Shown here: positions 27,536-35,922 of the stretch, one piece after another
Layout: the number at the start of each line of letters is the position of its first letter
Numbering within the stretch: position 1 is the first letter of the stretch
NCBI RefSeq assembly: GCF_014200605.1
Contig: NZ_JACHCE010000006.1
Span: forward strand, 248,001 to 312,000
DNA length: 64,000 nucleotides
Reading direction: 5' to 3'
From: Pedobacter cryoconitis
GTDB lineage: Bacteria; Bacteroidota; Bacteroidia; Sphingobacteriales; Sphingobacteriaceae
Position numbers and translations under genes: made by a program
Notes under the pieces: model-generated
Seen by the model: the letters and a program-made list of their open reading frames with translations, nothing else
Database searches by the model: none
What the model was told of the DNA's origin: nothing

Positions 27536-28321
27536 CTAAGTACTTATAGAACGGTCAAGATGAACATAACCACCATCTACATATAATAACTGTCCGGTGG
27601 TATGGCCTGACCTGGGAGACAACAGGAAAACCGTTGTATTTGCAATCTCTGCAGCAGTCGTCATGCGTTGTTCAAAAGGGATTTTTGCAGTAATATCTTT
27701 CAGCTTTTTTTCTGGTTCTGGCAGTGAGCTGATCCAGGTTTGATACAAAGGGGTATAACATTCTGCTACAATTACCGCATTTACACGAATGCTGTAAGGC
27801 AGCAATTCAACAGCCCATTCCCTGGTGAGCGCATTCCTGGCGCCATTTGAAGCAGCATAGGCCGAAGTACCTCCCTGCCCGGTATCAGCTACTTTTGAAC
27901 CAATATTCACAATAGCCCCCCTGCTCTTTTTCAAATACGGCAAGGCATGATGAGCCATTAAATAATAATGAATCACATTTTTATGCAGGCTGTCTACAAA
28001 AGACTGGTAATTACCGTTCTCCAGCCCCACCCCATCATTTACCCCTGCATTATTTACCAGTCCGTCTATCCTGCCGAATATCCCGATAATAGTATTTATA
28101 GTTTGCGCTGCACTTTTTGGATCTGTCAGTTCGGCTACGACCTGAAAGGCTTGTTTACCTTCAAGGGTAATTTCGTTGACGAGTTTAAGGTTATCGGCTT
28201 CTTTCCTGCCTACAATAACAGGAATGGCACCTTCATCTGCCAGCTGGCGGACAATTCCTTCGCCAATTCCTTTTGCTCCGCCTGTCACAATAACTATTTT
28301 ATCTTTTAATTGCAGATCCAT
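27536..28321 (-). CDS. SDR family oxidoreductase, probable L-fucose dehydrogenase
   Basis: NAD(P)-dependent short-chain dehydrogenase, 261 aa. It has the cofactor motif TGGAKGIGEG, the NNAG motif (GLVNNAGVND), the catalytic Ser in VNIGSKVAD and the YAASNGARNA catalytic segment, where Tyr is followed at the +4 position by Asn instead of the usual Lys. It is the last sugar gene of a five-gene operon that fits non-phosphorylating L-fucose breakdown, where the first step is oxidation of L-fucose to the lactone. The substrate is inferred from the context. Confidence 0.8.
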   Translation of the reverse strand: MDLQLKDKIVIVTGGAKGIGEGIVRQLADEGAIPVIVGRKEADNLKLVNEITLEGKQAFQVVAELTDPKSAAQTINTIIGIFGRIDGLVNNAGVNDGVGLENGNYQSFVDSLHKNVIHYYLMAHHALPYLKKSRGAIVNIGSKVADTGQGGTSAYAASNGARNALTREWAVELLPYSIRVNAVIVAECYTPLYQTWISSLPEPEKKLKDITAKIPFEQRMTTAAEIANTTVFLLSPRSGHTTGQLLYVDGGYVHLDRSIST

Positions 28322-28346
28322 TATCGAGTTTTAAATAATATTAACT

Positions 28347-29198
28347 TTAAACATAAGCTTTAACTTCCTGTCTGGAAACCCCAAGACCATCAATACCTAA
28401 TTCTACCACATCCCCTGCTTTCAGATAAATTGGTGGTTTAAAACCAAGTCCTACCCCTGCCGGAGTTCCTGTAGAAATCACATCCCCTGGTAAGAGTGTC
28501 ATAAACTGACTTACATAGGAAATTACAAAAGGTATATTGAAAATAAAGTTCGAAGTATTACCATCCTGCATCGTTTTACCATTTACTTTAAGCCAAAGAC
28601 GTAATTTATTCAGGTCACCTAATTCATCAGGAGTAGCTAAAAATGGACCTAAAGGAGCAAAAGTATCACAACCTTTTCCTTTGTCCCAGGTTCCGCCTCT
28701 TTCGATTTGAAACTCACGCTCTGAAACATCATTGTGAAGCGCATAACCAGCGACATACTCCAATGCTGCTGACTCTTCAACATAAGATGCTCTTTTACCA
28801 ATCACCACTGCTAACTCTACTTCCCAATCCGTTTTCTCAGAGTTCTTCGGGGTAATAATATTGTCATTCGGACCCACTAAGGCAGTGGTCGATTTCATAA
28901 AGATAATGGGTTCAGCCGGTAGTGGTGCATTCGTTTCTTTAGCATGGTCTGCATAATTTAAACCAATACATATAATTTTAGATGGACGTGCAATTGGTGA
29001 GCCCAAACGTTCAGTGTCCGGTATTAAGGTCAGTTTACCTGCATTTGCATGTACAAATTCAGCTAATGCTGCCAAACCATTATTCTCAAAAAAATCTTCA
29101 TTATAATCTCTGCCAAAAGCAGACGTATCGTACTTAATATCATTGATAATCACACCGGTTTTTTCACGGCCAGCTGCGCCCCATCTTATTAATTTCAT
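28347..29198 (-). CDS. Fumarylacetoacetate hydrolase family protein, probable 2,4-diketo-3-deoxy-L-fuconate hydrolase
   Basis: 283-aa FAH-fold enzyme. Family landmarks are ICIGLNYADHAKET, the metal-binding pair in DWEVELAVVIGK, and PGDVISTGTPAGVGLG near the C-terminus. In the non-phosphorylating L-fucose pathway an enzyme of this family splits the diketo acid to pyruvate and L-lactate. It lies 25 bp ahead of the last SDR and 8 bp after another SDR gene. Other keto-acid lyases or hydrolases of the same fold cannot be excluded from sequence. Confidence 0.85.
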   Translation of the reverse strand: MKLIRWGAAGREKTGVIINDIKYDTSAFGRDYNEDFFENNGLAALAEFVHANAGKLTLIPDTERLGSPIARPSKIICIGLNYADHAKETNAPLPAEPIIFMKSTTALVGPNDNIITPKNSEKTDWEVELAVVIGKRASYVEESAALEYVAGYALHNDVSEREFQIERGGTWDKGKGCDTFAPLGPFLATPDELGDLNKLRLWLKVNGKTMQDGNTSNFIFNIPFVISYVSQFMTLLPGDVISTGTPAGVGLGFKPPIYLKAGDVVELGIDGLGVSRQEVKAYV

Positions 29199-29206
29199 AA
29201 ATATCT

Positions 29207-29971
29207 TTAGTTGTTAAGTTTAATAAATCCTCCGTCAATCGGATAATCATTTCCAGTAATAAACCCTGATTCTTCTGCACAGAGATACAAGGCCAGTGCA
29301 GCCACTTCTTCAGGTTTACCCATTCGTCCTATAGGCTGACTTTGCGAGAGCCTGGCAAATACTTCTTCTTCTTGTCCAGCGTAGTTTTTAGCAATAAAAC
29401 CATCTACAAAAGGGGTATGAACCCTGGCAGGAGAAATACTGTTACAACGGATACCATCTTCCAGATAATCACGCGCTACAGACATCGTCATGGCATAAAT
29501 AGCACCTTTACTCATGGAATAAGCAAACCTGTCTGCTATCCCTACAACAGCTGCTATAGATGCCATATTCAAAATCACCGGACTTTCACTTTTCTTTAAA
29601 AATGGAATAGCAGCAAATAAGGTATTATAAGCCCCCTTTACATTCACTGCAAATACTTTATCAAAATCCTCTTCACTGGTGGTATCAGCCTTACCAATGT
29701 GCGCAATACCAGCATTGTTAACCAGAATATCAGCAGCTCCAATCTGATAAAAAATATCCAGCACCTGATTTTGATTACTCACATCACAACCATGAGCATA
29801 GGCTTTACCATTATTTTTTTGAATTTCTATAACTGTTTCCTCAGCTGCATCAGCATTGAGTTCTATAATATGTACATCCGCACCCTGTCTGGCAAATAGT
29901 ATAGAAATAGCTTTTCCTATACCACTTCCTCCGCCAGTAACAATGGCTATTTTTCCTTCTAAACTAAACAT
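29207..29971 (-). CDS. SDR family oxidoreductase, probable 2-keto-3-deoxy-L-fuconate dehydrogenase
   Basis: 254-aa short-chain dehydrogenase with TGGGSGIGKA cofactor motif, NNAGIAHIG, the catalytic Ser in LNMASIAAV and YSMSKGAIYA (Tyr and Lys of the active site). The C-terminal GNDYPIDGGF is typical. In the L-fucose pathway an SDR of this kind oxidises 2-keto-3-deoxy-L-fuconate at C4 to give the substrate of the FAH-type hydrolase encoded 8 bp further on. The role is inferred from the operon. Confidence 0.85.
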   Translation of the reverse strand: MFSLEGKIAIVTGGGSGIGKAISILFARQGADVHIIELNADAAEETVIEIQKNNGKAYAHGCDVSNQNQVLDIFYQIGAADILVNNAGIAHIGKADTTSEEDFDKVFAVNVKGAYNTLFAAIPFLKKSESPVILNMASIAAVVGIADRFAYSMSKGAIYAMTMSVARDYLEDGIRCNSISPARVHTPFVDGFIAKNYAGQEEEVFARLSQSQPIGRMGKPEEVAALALYLCAEESGFITGNDYPIDGGFIKLNN

Positions 29972-29979
29972 ATATTAAA

Positions 29980-31644
29980 TTATAATGAAACACCTCTTTT
30001 CCATGGAATAAAATCATCCTGCCCTAATTCTACAGCTTTAGGCTTAATTATACCACTGGCTACGTCAATCACATAATTAAGGATTCTTTCACCAGCTTGC
30101 TGAATACTTTCTGTTCCTTCAATGATAGTTCCGCAGTTAATATCGATAATATCAGGCATCTTATTGAATAAGGCAGTATTTGTAGAGATTTTAATTACTG
30201 GCGCCACCGGATTTCCGGTTGGCGTTCCCAAACCCGTTGTAAAAAGAACAATGTTCGCACCTGAACCTACTTCGGCAGTTGTACTTTCTACATCACTGCC
30301 CGGAGTGCATAACAGGTTCAGACCAGGTTTTGTAACTTTCTGCGGATAATCAAGTACGGCAGTAACAGGTGAATTTCCTCCTTTTTTTGCCGCACCCGCA
30401 GACTTTATAGCATCCGTAATTAAACCATCTTTAATATTCCCTGGAGATGGATTTGCATAAAACCCCGAACCTGTCGCTTCTGCAAGGGCATTGTAAGTGC
30501 TCATCAAACTCATGAAACGGTTAGCAGTCTCTGTGTCTATACAGCGGTCACTCAATTCTTGTTCAACACCACATAACTCCGGAAACTCTGCTAAGATAAC
30601 ACTCCCTCCCAGGGTAACCAGCAGATCTGAAAGATGCCCCAATGCAGGATTAGCTGAAATCCCTGAAAATCCATCAGAGCCACCACATTCTAAACCTATA
30701 CAGAGTTTTGATAAAGGTGCTGGTGCTCTTTCTTTTTGATTAGCAGTCATCAGGCCGGTAAAGGTCTGTTTTAATGCTTCCTGCAATAGTTTACTTTCGG
30801 TGCCCAGTTTTTGCTGTTCCAGAACGACTAATGGTTTGCTAAATTCCGGATCTCTTTTTTTAATTTCAGTTTCAAGAATACTGATCTGTGCATGCTGACA
30901 GCCCAAACTCAGGACTGTTGCTCCAGCTACATTTGGATGTGTAATATATCCGGCTAATAAACCACATAAGGCATCAGAATCCATTCTCGTTCCTCCACAG
31001 CCCATATCATGGTTCAGGAATTTAATACCGTCTATATTTGGAAATAATTTATTAGTGGGAGCTATGGAAGCAGAATGCTGTAAATCTGCCTGTAAAATAT
31101 CTTCTACACTTTTACCTGTTTGATATAAGGCTATTAAACCATCCACTTCGTTTTCATAGCTTTTAGCTTTTTTAAAGCCCAGCTTTCCGGTTAATGCTTC
31201 TTTAAGGACTTCTACATTCCGGTTTTCACAAAATACCAGCGGAATAACAATCCAGTAATTGGCAGTTCCGACAGCACCATCTGCTCTATGGAACCCCATA
31301 AAAGTCCGATCTCTGAAAGATCTGGTATCGGGCTTTTGCCAGGCTGTTTTTCTTTCTCCTAACTGATAACCTTCAGCAGCATGTTTTACATTATTGACTG
31401 TTATTGCATGTCCCGCAGGAATCGCTTCACTCGCTTTACCCACCAGCACGCCATACATGAAAATGCTGTTCCCTTCAGACAGGTCATGTATGGTAAATTT
31501 GTGCTTGGCGGCTATCGGTGTGATTATATCAAACGTTTGTTCGTTAAACTTCACTTTAAATCCCGCCGGCAAGTCGACCAGAGCTACCAATACATTATCC
31601 ATCTGATGAATTTGTATAAAGTAAGTTGTTTCTGATTGCGGCAT
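29980..31644 (-). CDS. UxaA/altronate dehydratase family enzyme, probable L-fuconate dehydratase
   Basis: 554-aa sugar-acid dehydratase with an N-terminal SAF domain (about 1-95, with KASEAIPAGHAITVNN) and the UxaA catalytic part, which includes FLNHDMGCGG, LGCQHAQI and ECGGSDGFSGISANPALG. These Cys-containing motifs bind the catalytic metal centre in altronate and galactarate dehydratases. Members acting on L-fuconate are known. The ATG at 31644 is chosen over a TTG at 31659 because it follows the mutarotase stop by one base. Confidence 0.87.
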   Translation of the reverse strand: MPQSETTYFIQIHQMDNVLVALVDLPAGFKVKFNEQTFDIITPIAAKHKFTIHDLSEGNSIFMYGVLVGKASEAIPAGHAITVNNVKHAAEGYQLGERKTAWQKPDTRSFRDRTFMGFHRADGAVGTANYWIVIPLVFCENRNVEVLKEALTGKLGFKKAKSYENEVDGLIALYQTGKSVEDILQADLQHSASIAPTNKLFPNIDGIKFLNHDMGCGGTRMDSDALCGLLAGYITHPNVAGATVLSLGCQHAQISILETEIKKRDPEFSKPLVVLEQQKLGTESKLLQEALKQTFTGLMTANQKERAPAPLSKLCIGLECGGSDGFSGISANPALGHLSDLLVTLGGSVILAEFPELCGVEQELSDRCIDTETANRFMSLMSTYNALAEATGSGFYANPSPGNIKDGLITDAIKSAGAAKKGGNSPVTAVLDYPQKVTKPGLNLLCTPGSDVESTTAEVGSGANIVLFTTGLGTPTGNPVAPVIKISTNTALFNKMPDIIDINCGTIIEGTESIQQAGERILNYVIDVASGIIKPKAVELGQDDFIPWKRGVSL

Positions 31645-31645
31645 A

Positions 31646-31978
31646 TTATTCAAGTTCAAAAATCTGATTCATTAACATCCATTTTTCTCCGGGTTTAGCT
31701 CCAGGTAGGGCCTGTTGGTATTTCCACATCAGCTTTTCCCATTCCTGTACCCTTTCATCAGCAGCATCCATTGCTGCCTTATATTCGAAACTGAAAGTAT
31801 CGTTTACTTCCATTCTCATCACCAGGCGGTTTGAAAAACGATAAATCTGCATCTTTTCAATACCAGATTTTTTGATACTGGCATAGATTTCAGGCCATAT
31901 TTTTTGATGACATTTTTCGTATTCCCTGATGAGTTCAGGATCATTAATCAGATCAAGCGTTAAACAATACGTTCTCAT
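31646..31978 (-). CDS. L-rhamnose/L-fucose mutarotase family protein
   Basis: 110-aa member of the RhaM (DUF718) family of aldose mutarotases that interconvert the anomers of deoxy-hexoses. Landmarks are the N-terminal RTYCLTLDL, HQKIWPEIYASIKKSGI with the catalytic His, and the terminal KWMLMNQIFELE. It is the first gene of the operon and starts opposite the AraC gene. With the fuconate-type enzymes behind it, L-fucose is the more likely substrate than L-rhamnose. Confidence 0.9.
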   Translation of the reverse strand: MRTYCLTLDLINDPELIREYEKCHQKIWPEIYASIKKSGIEKMQIYRFSNRLVMRMEVNDTFSFEYKAAMDAADERVQEWEKLMWKYQQALPGAKPGEKWMLMNQIFELE

Positions 31979-32125
31979 TTATCTCTTTTCTATTTTTAGA
32001 TAGTGCTGTGTTTTTGTATATTCAAAGGAAAGTAATTTTGATTTTATTTATTTTATCATTTGAACGAAAGATTAAATGATTTTGGCATATTTACCTTTTA
32101 TCAGCCATCATTTGTAACAAAAAAA

Positions 32126-33022
32126 ATGAAACCTCAACTTTTAAAAGCATCACCAAACCCAATTCATTCATTTAATGCAAGACAGGACAATGTACCTTAT
32201 ATCAATAACCGCTGGCACTATCACTCTGAAGTAGAATTGATACATTTCAAAAAAGGTAACGGCACACAATTTATCGGTGACAGCATTAAGCGTTTCCGTT
32301 CTGGTGATGTCATACTAATCGGTGCACATCTGCCGCATTACTGGAGATTTGATGATGTTTATTTTGATGAAAAGGAAAATACCAGTGCAGATGTACGTGT
32401 TATACACTTCAATGAAAATTTCTGGGGAGATGTTTTTCTCAATCTGCCGGAAAACAAACTGATTAAAACCACATTGGAAAAAGCAAGACGGGGAATTCAG
32501 ATTGGCGGGCAAATTAAAAATAATATAGGAGAATTGCTGGAACAGCTTTTACAAGCCGAAGGTTCCAGAAAAATTATGTTGCTGATGGAGGCATTAACAA
32601 GTATTGGCAATTGTACAAAAACCAGGCTCCTTTCTTCGATCGGCTTTAAACATAACTTTGAAGATTCAGAAAATGACAGGATTCATGCGATCTATGAATT
32701 TTCACTTGCTAATTTTAAGCGCAAGATACAGACTCAGGAAGTAGCAGATATTGCACATGTAAGTGTAAACTATTTTTGCAGATATTTTAAGTCAAGAACA
32801 AGAAAGACCTATTCTCAGTTCATTAATGAAATAAGAATAGGTCATGCTTGTAAATTACTGATCGAAAATAAGATCAATGTGAAACAGATCTGTTATGAAA
32901 GTGGCTTTTATAATTTCGCCAGTTTTCATAAATATTTTAAATCAATTACGGGCAAAAGTCCGCTCAGCTATCAGCGTGAGTTTTTTAATGACCGGAAAGA
33001 AACGATTATTTCTCCTGCATAG
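32126..33022 (+). CDS. AraC family transcriptional regulator
   Basis: 298-aa regulator with an N-terminal cupin-type sensor domain (HYHSEVELIHFKKGNGTQFI, then GDVILIGAHLPHYW) and a C-terminal double HTH (QEVADIAHVSVNYFCRYFKS and later YESGFYNFASFHKYFKSITG). The ATG giving MKPQLLKASP is used; the longer frame begins with TTG. It is divergent from the five-gene sugar operon, which it probably controls in response to L-fucose or an intermediate. The end overlaps the convergent SYLF gene by 17 bp. Confidence 0.9.
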   Translation: MKPQLLKASPNPIHSFNARQDNVPYINNRWHYHSEVELIHFKKGNGTQFIGDSIKRFRSGDVILIGAHLPHYWRFDDVYFDEKENTSADVRVIHFNENFWGDVFLNLPENKLIKTTLEKARRGIQIGGQIKNNIGELLEQLLQAEGSRKIMLLMEALTSIGNCTKTRLLSSIGFKHNFEDSENDRIHAIYEFSLANFKRKIQTQEVADIAHVSVNYFCRYFKSRTRKTYSQFINEIRIGHACKLLIENKINVKQICYESGFYNFASFHKYFKSITGKSPLSYQREFFNDRKETIISPA

Positions 33023-33695
33023 TTGTCAAAGTAGATTTCAATGTTTTTACTATAGCTGAAGAATTGTCAGGTGCAGCAAAGATTTTATGTGCAGACGCTG
33101 CTTTTCCATAAAACTCAGTATTAGCCTCGGCATCTATAGCCAGAGAAGCTCCATTTAAAGAAATCCCTGCAAACAGTCCTTTGCTACGGGAATAAGAATA
33201 GACCTCAGCTTCAAGCTTATAGTCCGTATTAGCAGTTGAATTCCTGCCTACAGGGCCTGCAGCGACAGAAAGATCACCACCAAGCGTAAAACTGCTCTTT
33301 TTAATATCAGTTAAACTGGTACTATGTTTAAAAACAAGAACAAGATCAACTGACTGTACTCCTATTTGTGCCCCAATGCTACCTCCGGTAATGGTTACAA
33401 AGACAGGATTACTCCATGTTCCGTCTGCTCTTTTTACCATAGCAACCCCCTTTCCTCTCTTAGCACCGATCACAAAACCTGCATTGATTAATTTGGGAAC
33501 GACAATAATCCCTTGTGTAACAGCGAGTAATTCTGATGGAATAGACTCCTTCATTTTACTAAAGTCTGTAAGTACAGTTGTTGCAGCTTCGACTTTTTTT
33601 TCTTCCTTTTCCTGTGCATTAACCGAAGCGCTTAAAAATAAACCTGCACATAATAGAAGTGCAATTTTGAATTTCGGTAATTTTATCCTTTTCAT
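33006..33695 (-). CDS. SYLF (Ysc84) domain lipid-binding protein, exported
   Basis: 229 aa from the ATG giving MKRIKLPKFK. A signal peptide ends near ASVNAQ, then a Glu/Lys-rich linker. The rest is an Ysc84/SYLF domain: GIIVVPKLINAGFVIGAKRG, GTWSNPVFVTITGGSIGAQI, the segment VDLVLVF, and SFTLGGDLSVAAGPVGRN. SYLF domains bind phosphoinositides in eukaryotes; the role of the bacterial exported forms is unclear. It is separate from the peptide gene behind it. Confidence 0.88.
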   Translation of the reverse strand: MKRIKLPKFKIALLLCAGLFLSASVNAQEKEEKKVEAATTVLTDFSKMKESIPSELLAVTQGIIVVPKLINAGFVIGAKRGKGVAMVKRADGTWSNPVFVTITGGSIGAQIGVQSVDLVLVFKHSTSLTDIKKSSFTLGGDLSVAAGPVGRNSTANTDYKLEAEVYSYSRSKGLFAGISLNGASLAIDAEANTEFYGKAASAHKIFAAPDNSSAIVKTLKSTLTTMQEK

Positions 33696-33775
33696 AATAG
33701 TCCTGGTTTTATTTGAATCCATAATTAACTATAAATAGTTAATCAAATTCGAAGCCAAGATTGTTAAAAAATAAA

Positions 33776-33806
33776 GAGCATCACTAATTCTGGATTAATG
33801 ATGCTC
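33776..33806 (-). terminator. Terminator behind the small peptide gene
   Basis: GAGCATCA and its complement enclose a further weak TAAT/ATTA pairing. In the minus direction the hairpin is followed by CTTTATTTTTTAAC, a U-rich tail. It lies 61 bp beyond the peptide stop codon, which supports real transcription of that small gene. Confidence 0.65.
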
Positions 33807-33867
33807 CTTTTTTAAGGATAATCTTATTAAAAGTAAAGGATAAGAATTAAATTCCTGTCAAATACGT

Positions 33868-34008
33868 CTAATTGAAGAAAGGAATAATTACAATAGTCTC
33901 AGGAGATATAGTAGCTTCAGGAAAGTCTAATACACTCTTTTTCACTGTTGGTATTTGATATAATGGAGTTAATTCTAACTTCAAAAGATTTTGTTTGATT
34001 TTTTTCAT
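33868..34008 (-). CDS. Small Cys-free leader-like peptide, candidate RiPP precursor for the LanB-type enzyme
   Basis: 46 residues, starting MKKIKQNLLKLEL and ending TIVIIPFFN. The start (Met, Lys-rich, then NL-x-KLEL) resembles the leaders of Bacteroidetes class I lanthipeptide precursors, and six Ser/Thr lie behind it (T14, T21, S25, T33, S35, T38). There is no Cys, so no lanthionine ring can form, and there is no GG cleavage site. It is divergent from the sensor kinase gene and has its own terminator. It could be a linear dehydropeptide precursor, or a signal peptide for the adjacent kinase. No homologue is known to me. Coding status rests on the leader-like start, the context and the terminator. 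Confidence 0.55.
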   Translation of the reverse strand: MKKIKQNLLKLELTPLYQIPTVKKSVLDFPEATISPETIVIIPFFN

Positions 34009-34126
34009 AACACTGCTGGGTTGATTTTCATCAATAGTAAGAGTATCTTCTCATAATGAAAAAGTTATTACACGAACTAACATAATATCGAGGTAAATAC
34101 ACATATAATCTCTTATATTTGAAATA

Positions 34127-35194
34127 ATGATTAACGCATTAAACTCAAAAAAGTTCAAATTTTACCGTGCCCATGTCTTTGTGTGGACACTATTTATAGC
34201 TTATGAGCTTCTTCTTATATTTTTGCTGCACCTGCATTCTTCTTCAATAATAGAGTATATTTATTACTATGCTCTTTACATCATTCTTTTTTATACAAAT
34301 TCATATGTAGTATGGCCACAAATATATAAAAAGCCAATATACATTGGGGCAATATTAATCTTGCTGGAGCTAATTGGTTATATGCTGCTTAGATATTTTT
34401 TTACCGGATTTTCTCTTGCTTTTAATGTTCCAACACTTTTGTCGTCTACAATCAATTTAGATTCAATTGCCAGAACTGTTTATCGGTTTCTTTACCTTTT
34501 CGGACTAAGTTCTGCTTATTGGTTCGCTTTAAACATTATTACTCAGAGAAAAGAGATCACTGATTTAGAAAAAAGCAAATTACTCTCCCAACTCCATCAC
34601 CAACAATTAGAGAAACAGCTTATAGATTCTGAAGTAGCCTATTTAAAATCACAGATCAATCCGCATTTCTTATTTAACACTTTAAATTTCCTGCATAATA
34701 CAGCTATTACAACAGCTCCGCAATTAACCAGGCCAATACTTTTATTATCTGATATTATGCGTTATGCATTAACTGAAATACCTCAAAATGGCAAAGTTGA
34801 ACTCTCAGATGAAATAGAACAGATCGCCTCTTTTATTGATTTAAATCAATTTAGGTTTGATCATAATTTACAGCTATCTTTCACCATTACAGGCAATACC
34901 GGTAATTTAAGAATACTTCCTTTAATCCTGCTAACACCTGTAGAAAATATTTTTAAATATGCTGATCTTAAAAATGTTGAACATCCAGTAAAAATTAATC
35001 TCGATATTAATGAAAACAAACTGCAATTTACTATCTACAATAGAAAAATAAGAACTAGAAAACCTATTCCAAGTCACGGTATAGGCCTTAAAAATTTAAA
35101 ACTGAGGCTTGATTCATATTATTCAGATGCCCATGAGATTCAAATAATAGAAACAGCAGATGATTATACGTTCAAGCTTCATATAACTTTATAA
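34127..35194 (+). CDS. LytS/YehU-type sensor histidine kinase
   Basis: 355 aa. The first 140 residues hold four membrane segments without a large extracytoplasmic domain. A coiled-coil linker (about 142-170) leads to a His_kinase domain (PF06580) with the phospho-accepting H180 in QINPHFLFNTLNFL and an ATPase part with LLTPVENIFKYA and HGIGLKNLKLRL. It is 5 bp ahead of the LytTR regulator gene. In the same neighbourhood are a small peptide gene and a LanB gene, so it may sense a peptide. Confidence 0.9.
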   Translation: MINALNSKKFKFYRAHVFVWTLFIAYELLLIFLLHLHSSSIIEYIYYYALYIILFYTNSYVVWPQIYKKPIYIGAILILLELIGYMLLRYFFTGFSLAFNVPTLLSSTINLDSIARTVYRFLYLFGLSSAYWFALNIITQRKEITDLEKSKLLSQLHHQQLEKQLIDSEVAYLKSQINPHFLFNTLNFLHNTAITTAPQLTRPILLLSDIMRYALTEIPQNGKVELSDEIEQIASFIDLNQFRFDHNLQLSFTITGNTGNLRILPLILLTPVENIFKYADLKNVEHPVKINLDINENKLQFTIYNRKIRTRKPIPSHGIGLKNLKLRLDSYYSDAHEIQIIETADDYTFKLHITL

Positions 35195-35199
35195 CCTTT

Positions 35200-35922
35200 A
35201 TGTATAAATGTTTTATAATAGATGATGAGTCACATGCCATCGAAACTTTAAAAAAATATGCAGCAGACAGTGCACATTTAGAGGTTATTTCCTCTTCGCA
35301 AAATCCACTTGAAGCCATTAAATATATTAATGAAAATAAAGATATAGATATTACCTTTCTTGATATTGATATGCCTGAAATGTCTGGCCTGGATGTAGCT
35401 GATTTAATTTACAAAAACACAGCCATTATCTTTACAACCGGTCATGCAGGTTATGCTGTACAGGGTTTCGAAAAAAATATTTCGGATTTCCTGCTAAAAC
35501 CTATTTCCTTTGAGAAATTTTTAAAATCAGTAACAAAGGTTATTGATAAAATAGAAGGGCAGAAACCACAAACCTTACCTAAAAATGAAAGTTATTTTTT
35601 CGTAAATCCAGGTATAAAGGGTAAAATGCTTAAAGTTAATTATGATGATGTAGAGTATATTGAAGGGTTAAACAACTATATTGTTATCCATACCCCTCAA
35701 AACAATCACATTATATACCTGACAATGAAGGAGATTGAGGCTGGATTGCCAACTATTAATTTTATCAGAATACATAAGTCCTATATCATCAATATTGATA
35801 AAGTAACGATGATGGAAGGGAACAAAATAATGATTGATAAAATGATTTTACCGATAGGTTCATCATTTAAAGACCAGCTTTTGAAAAAAGTAAATAGTAA
35901 TATAATTAAAACTCATCGTTAG
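35200..35922 (+). CDS. LytTR-family response regulator
   Basis: 240 aa. A receiver domain (about 1-115) has the acidic pair DDE at 8-10, the phospho-acceptor D55 in TFLDIDMPEMSG, and the Lys in LLKPISF. The C-terminal LytTR DNA-binding domain (about 135-235) includes DVEYIEGLNNYIVIHT and FIRIHKSYIINIDKV. It forms a two-gene operon with the LytS-type kinase, and its 3' end overlaps the convergent LanB gene by 17 bp. Likely targets are the peptide gene and the LanB gene on either side. Confidence 0.92.
   Translation: MYKCFIIDDESHAIETLKKYAADSAHLEVISSSQNPLEAIKYINENKDIDITFLDIDMPEMSGLDVADLIYKNTAIIFTTGHAGYAVQGFEKNISDFLLKPISFEKFLKSVTKVIDKIEGQKPQTLPKNESYFFVNPGIKGKMLKVNYDDVEYIEGLNNYIVIHTPQNNHIIYLTMKEIEAGLPTINFIRIHKSYIINIDKVTMMEGNKIMIDKMILPIGSSFKDQLLKKVNSNIIKTHR

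Noticed and set aside
34114-34121. TATATTTG as promoter -7 box of the LytS-type kinase gene
   Set aside because: It is only 5 bp from the start codon and has no -33 box at a fitting distance.
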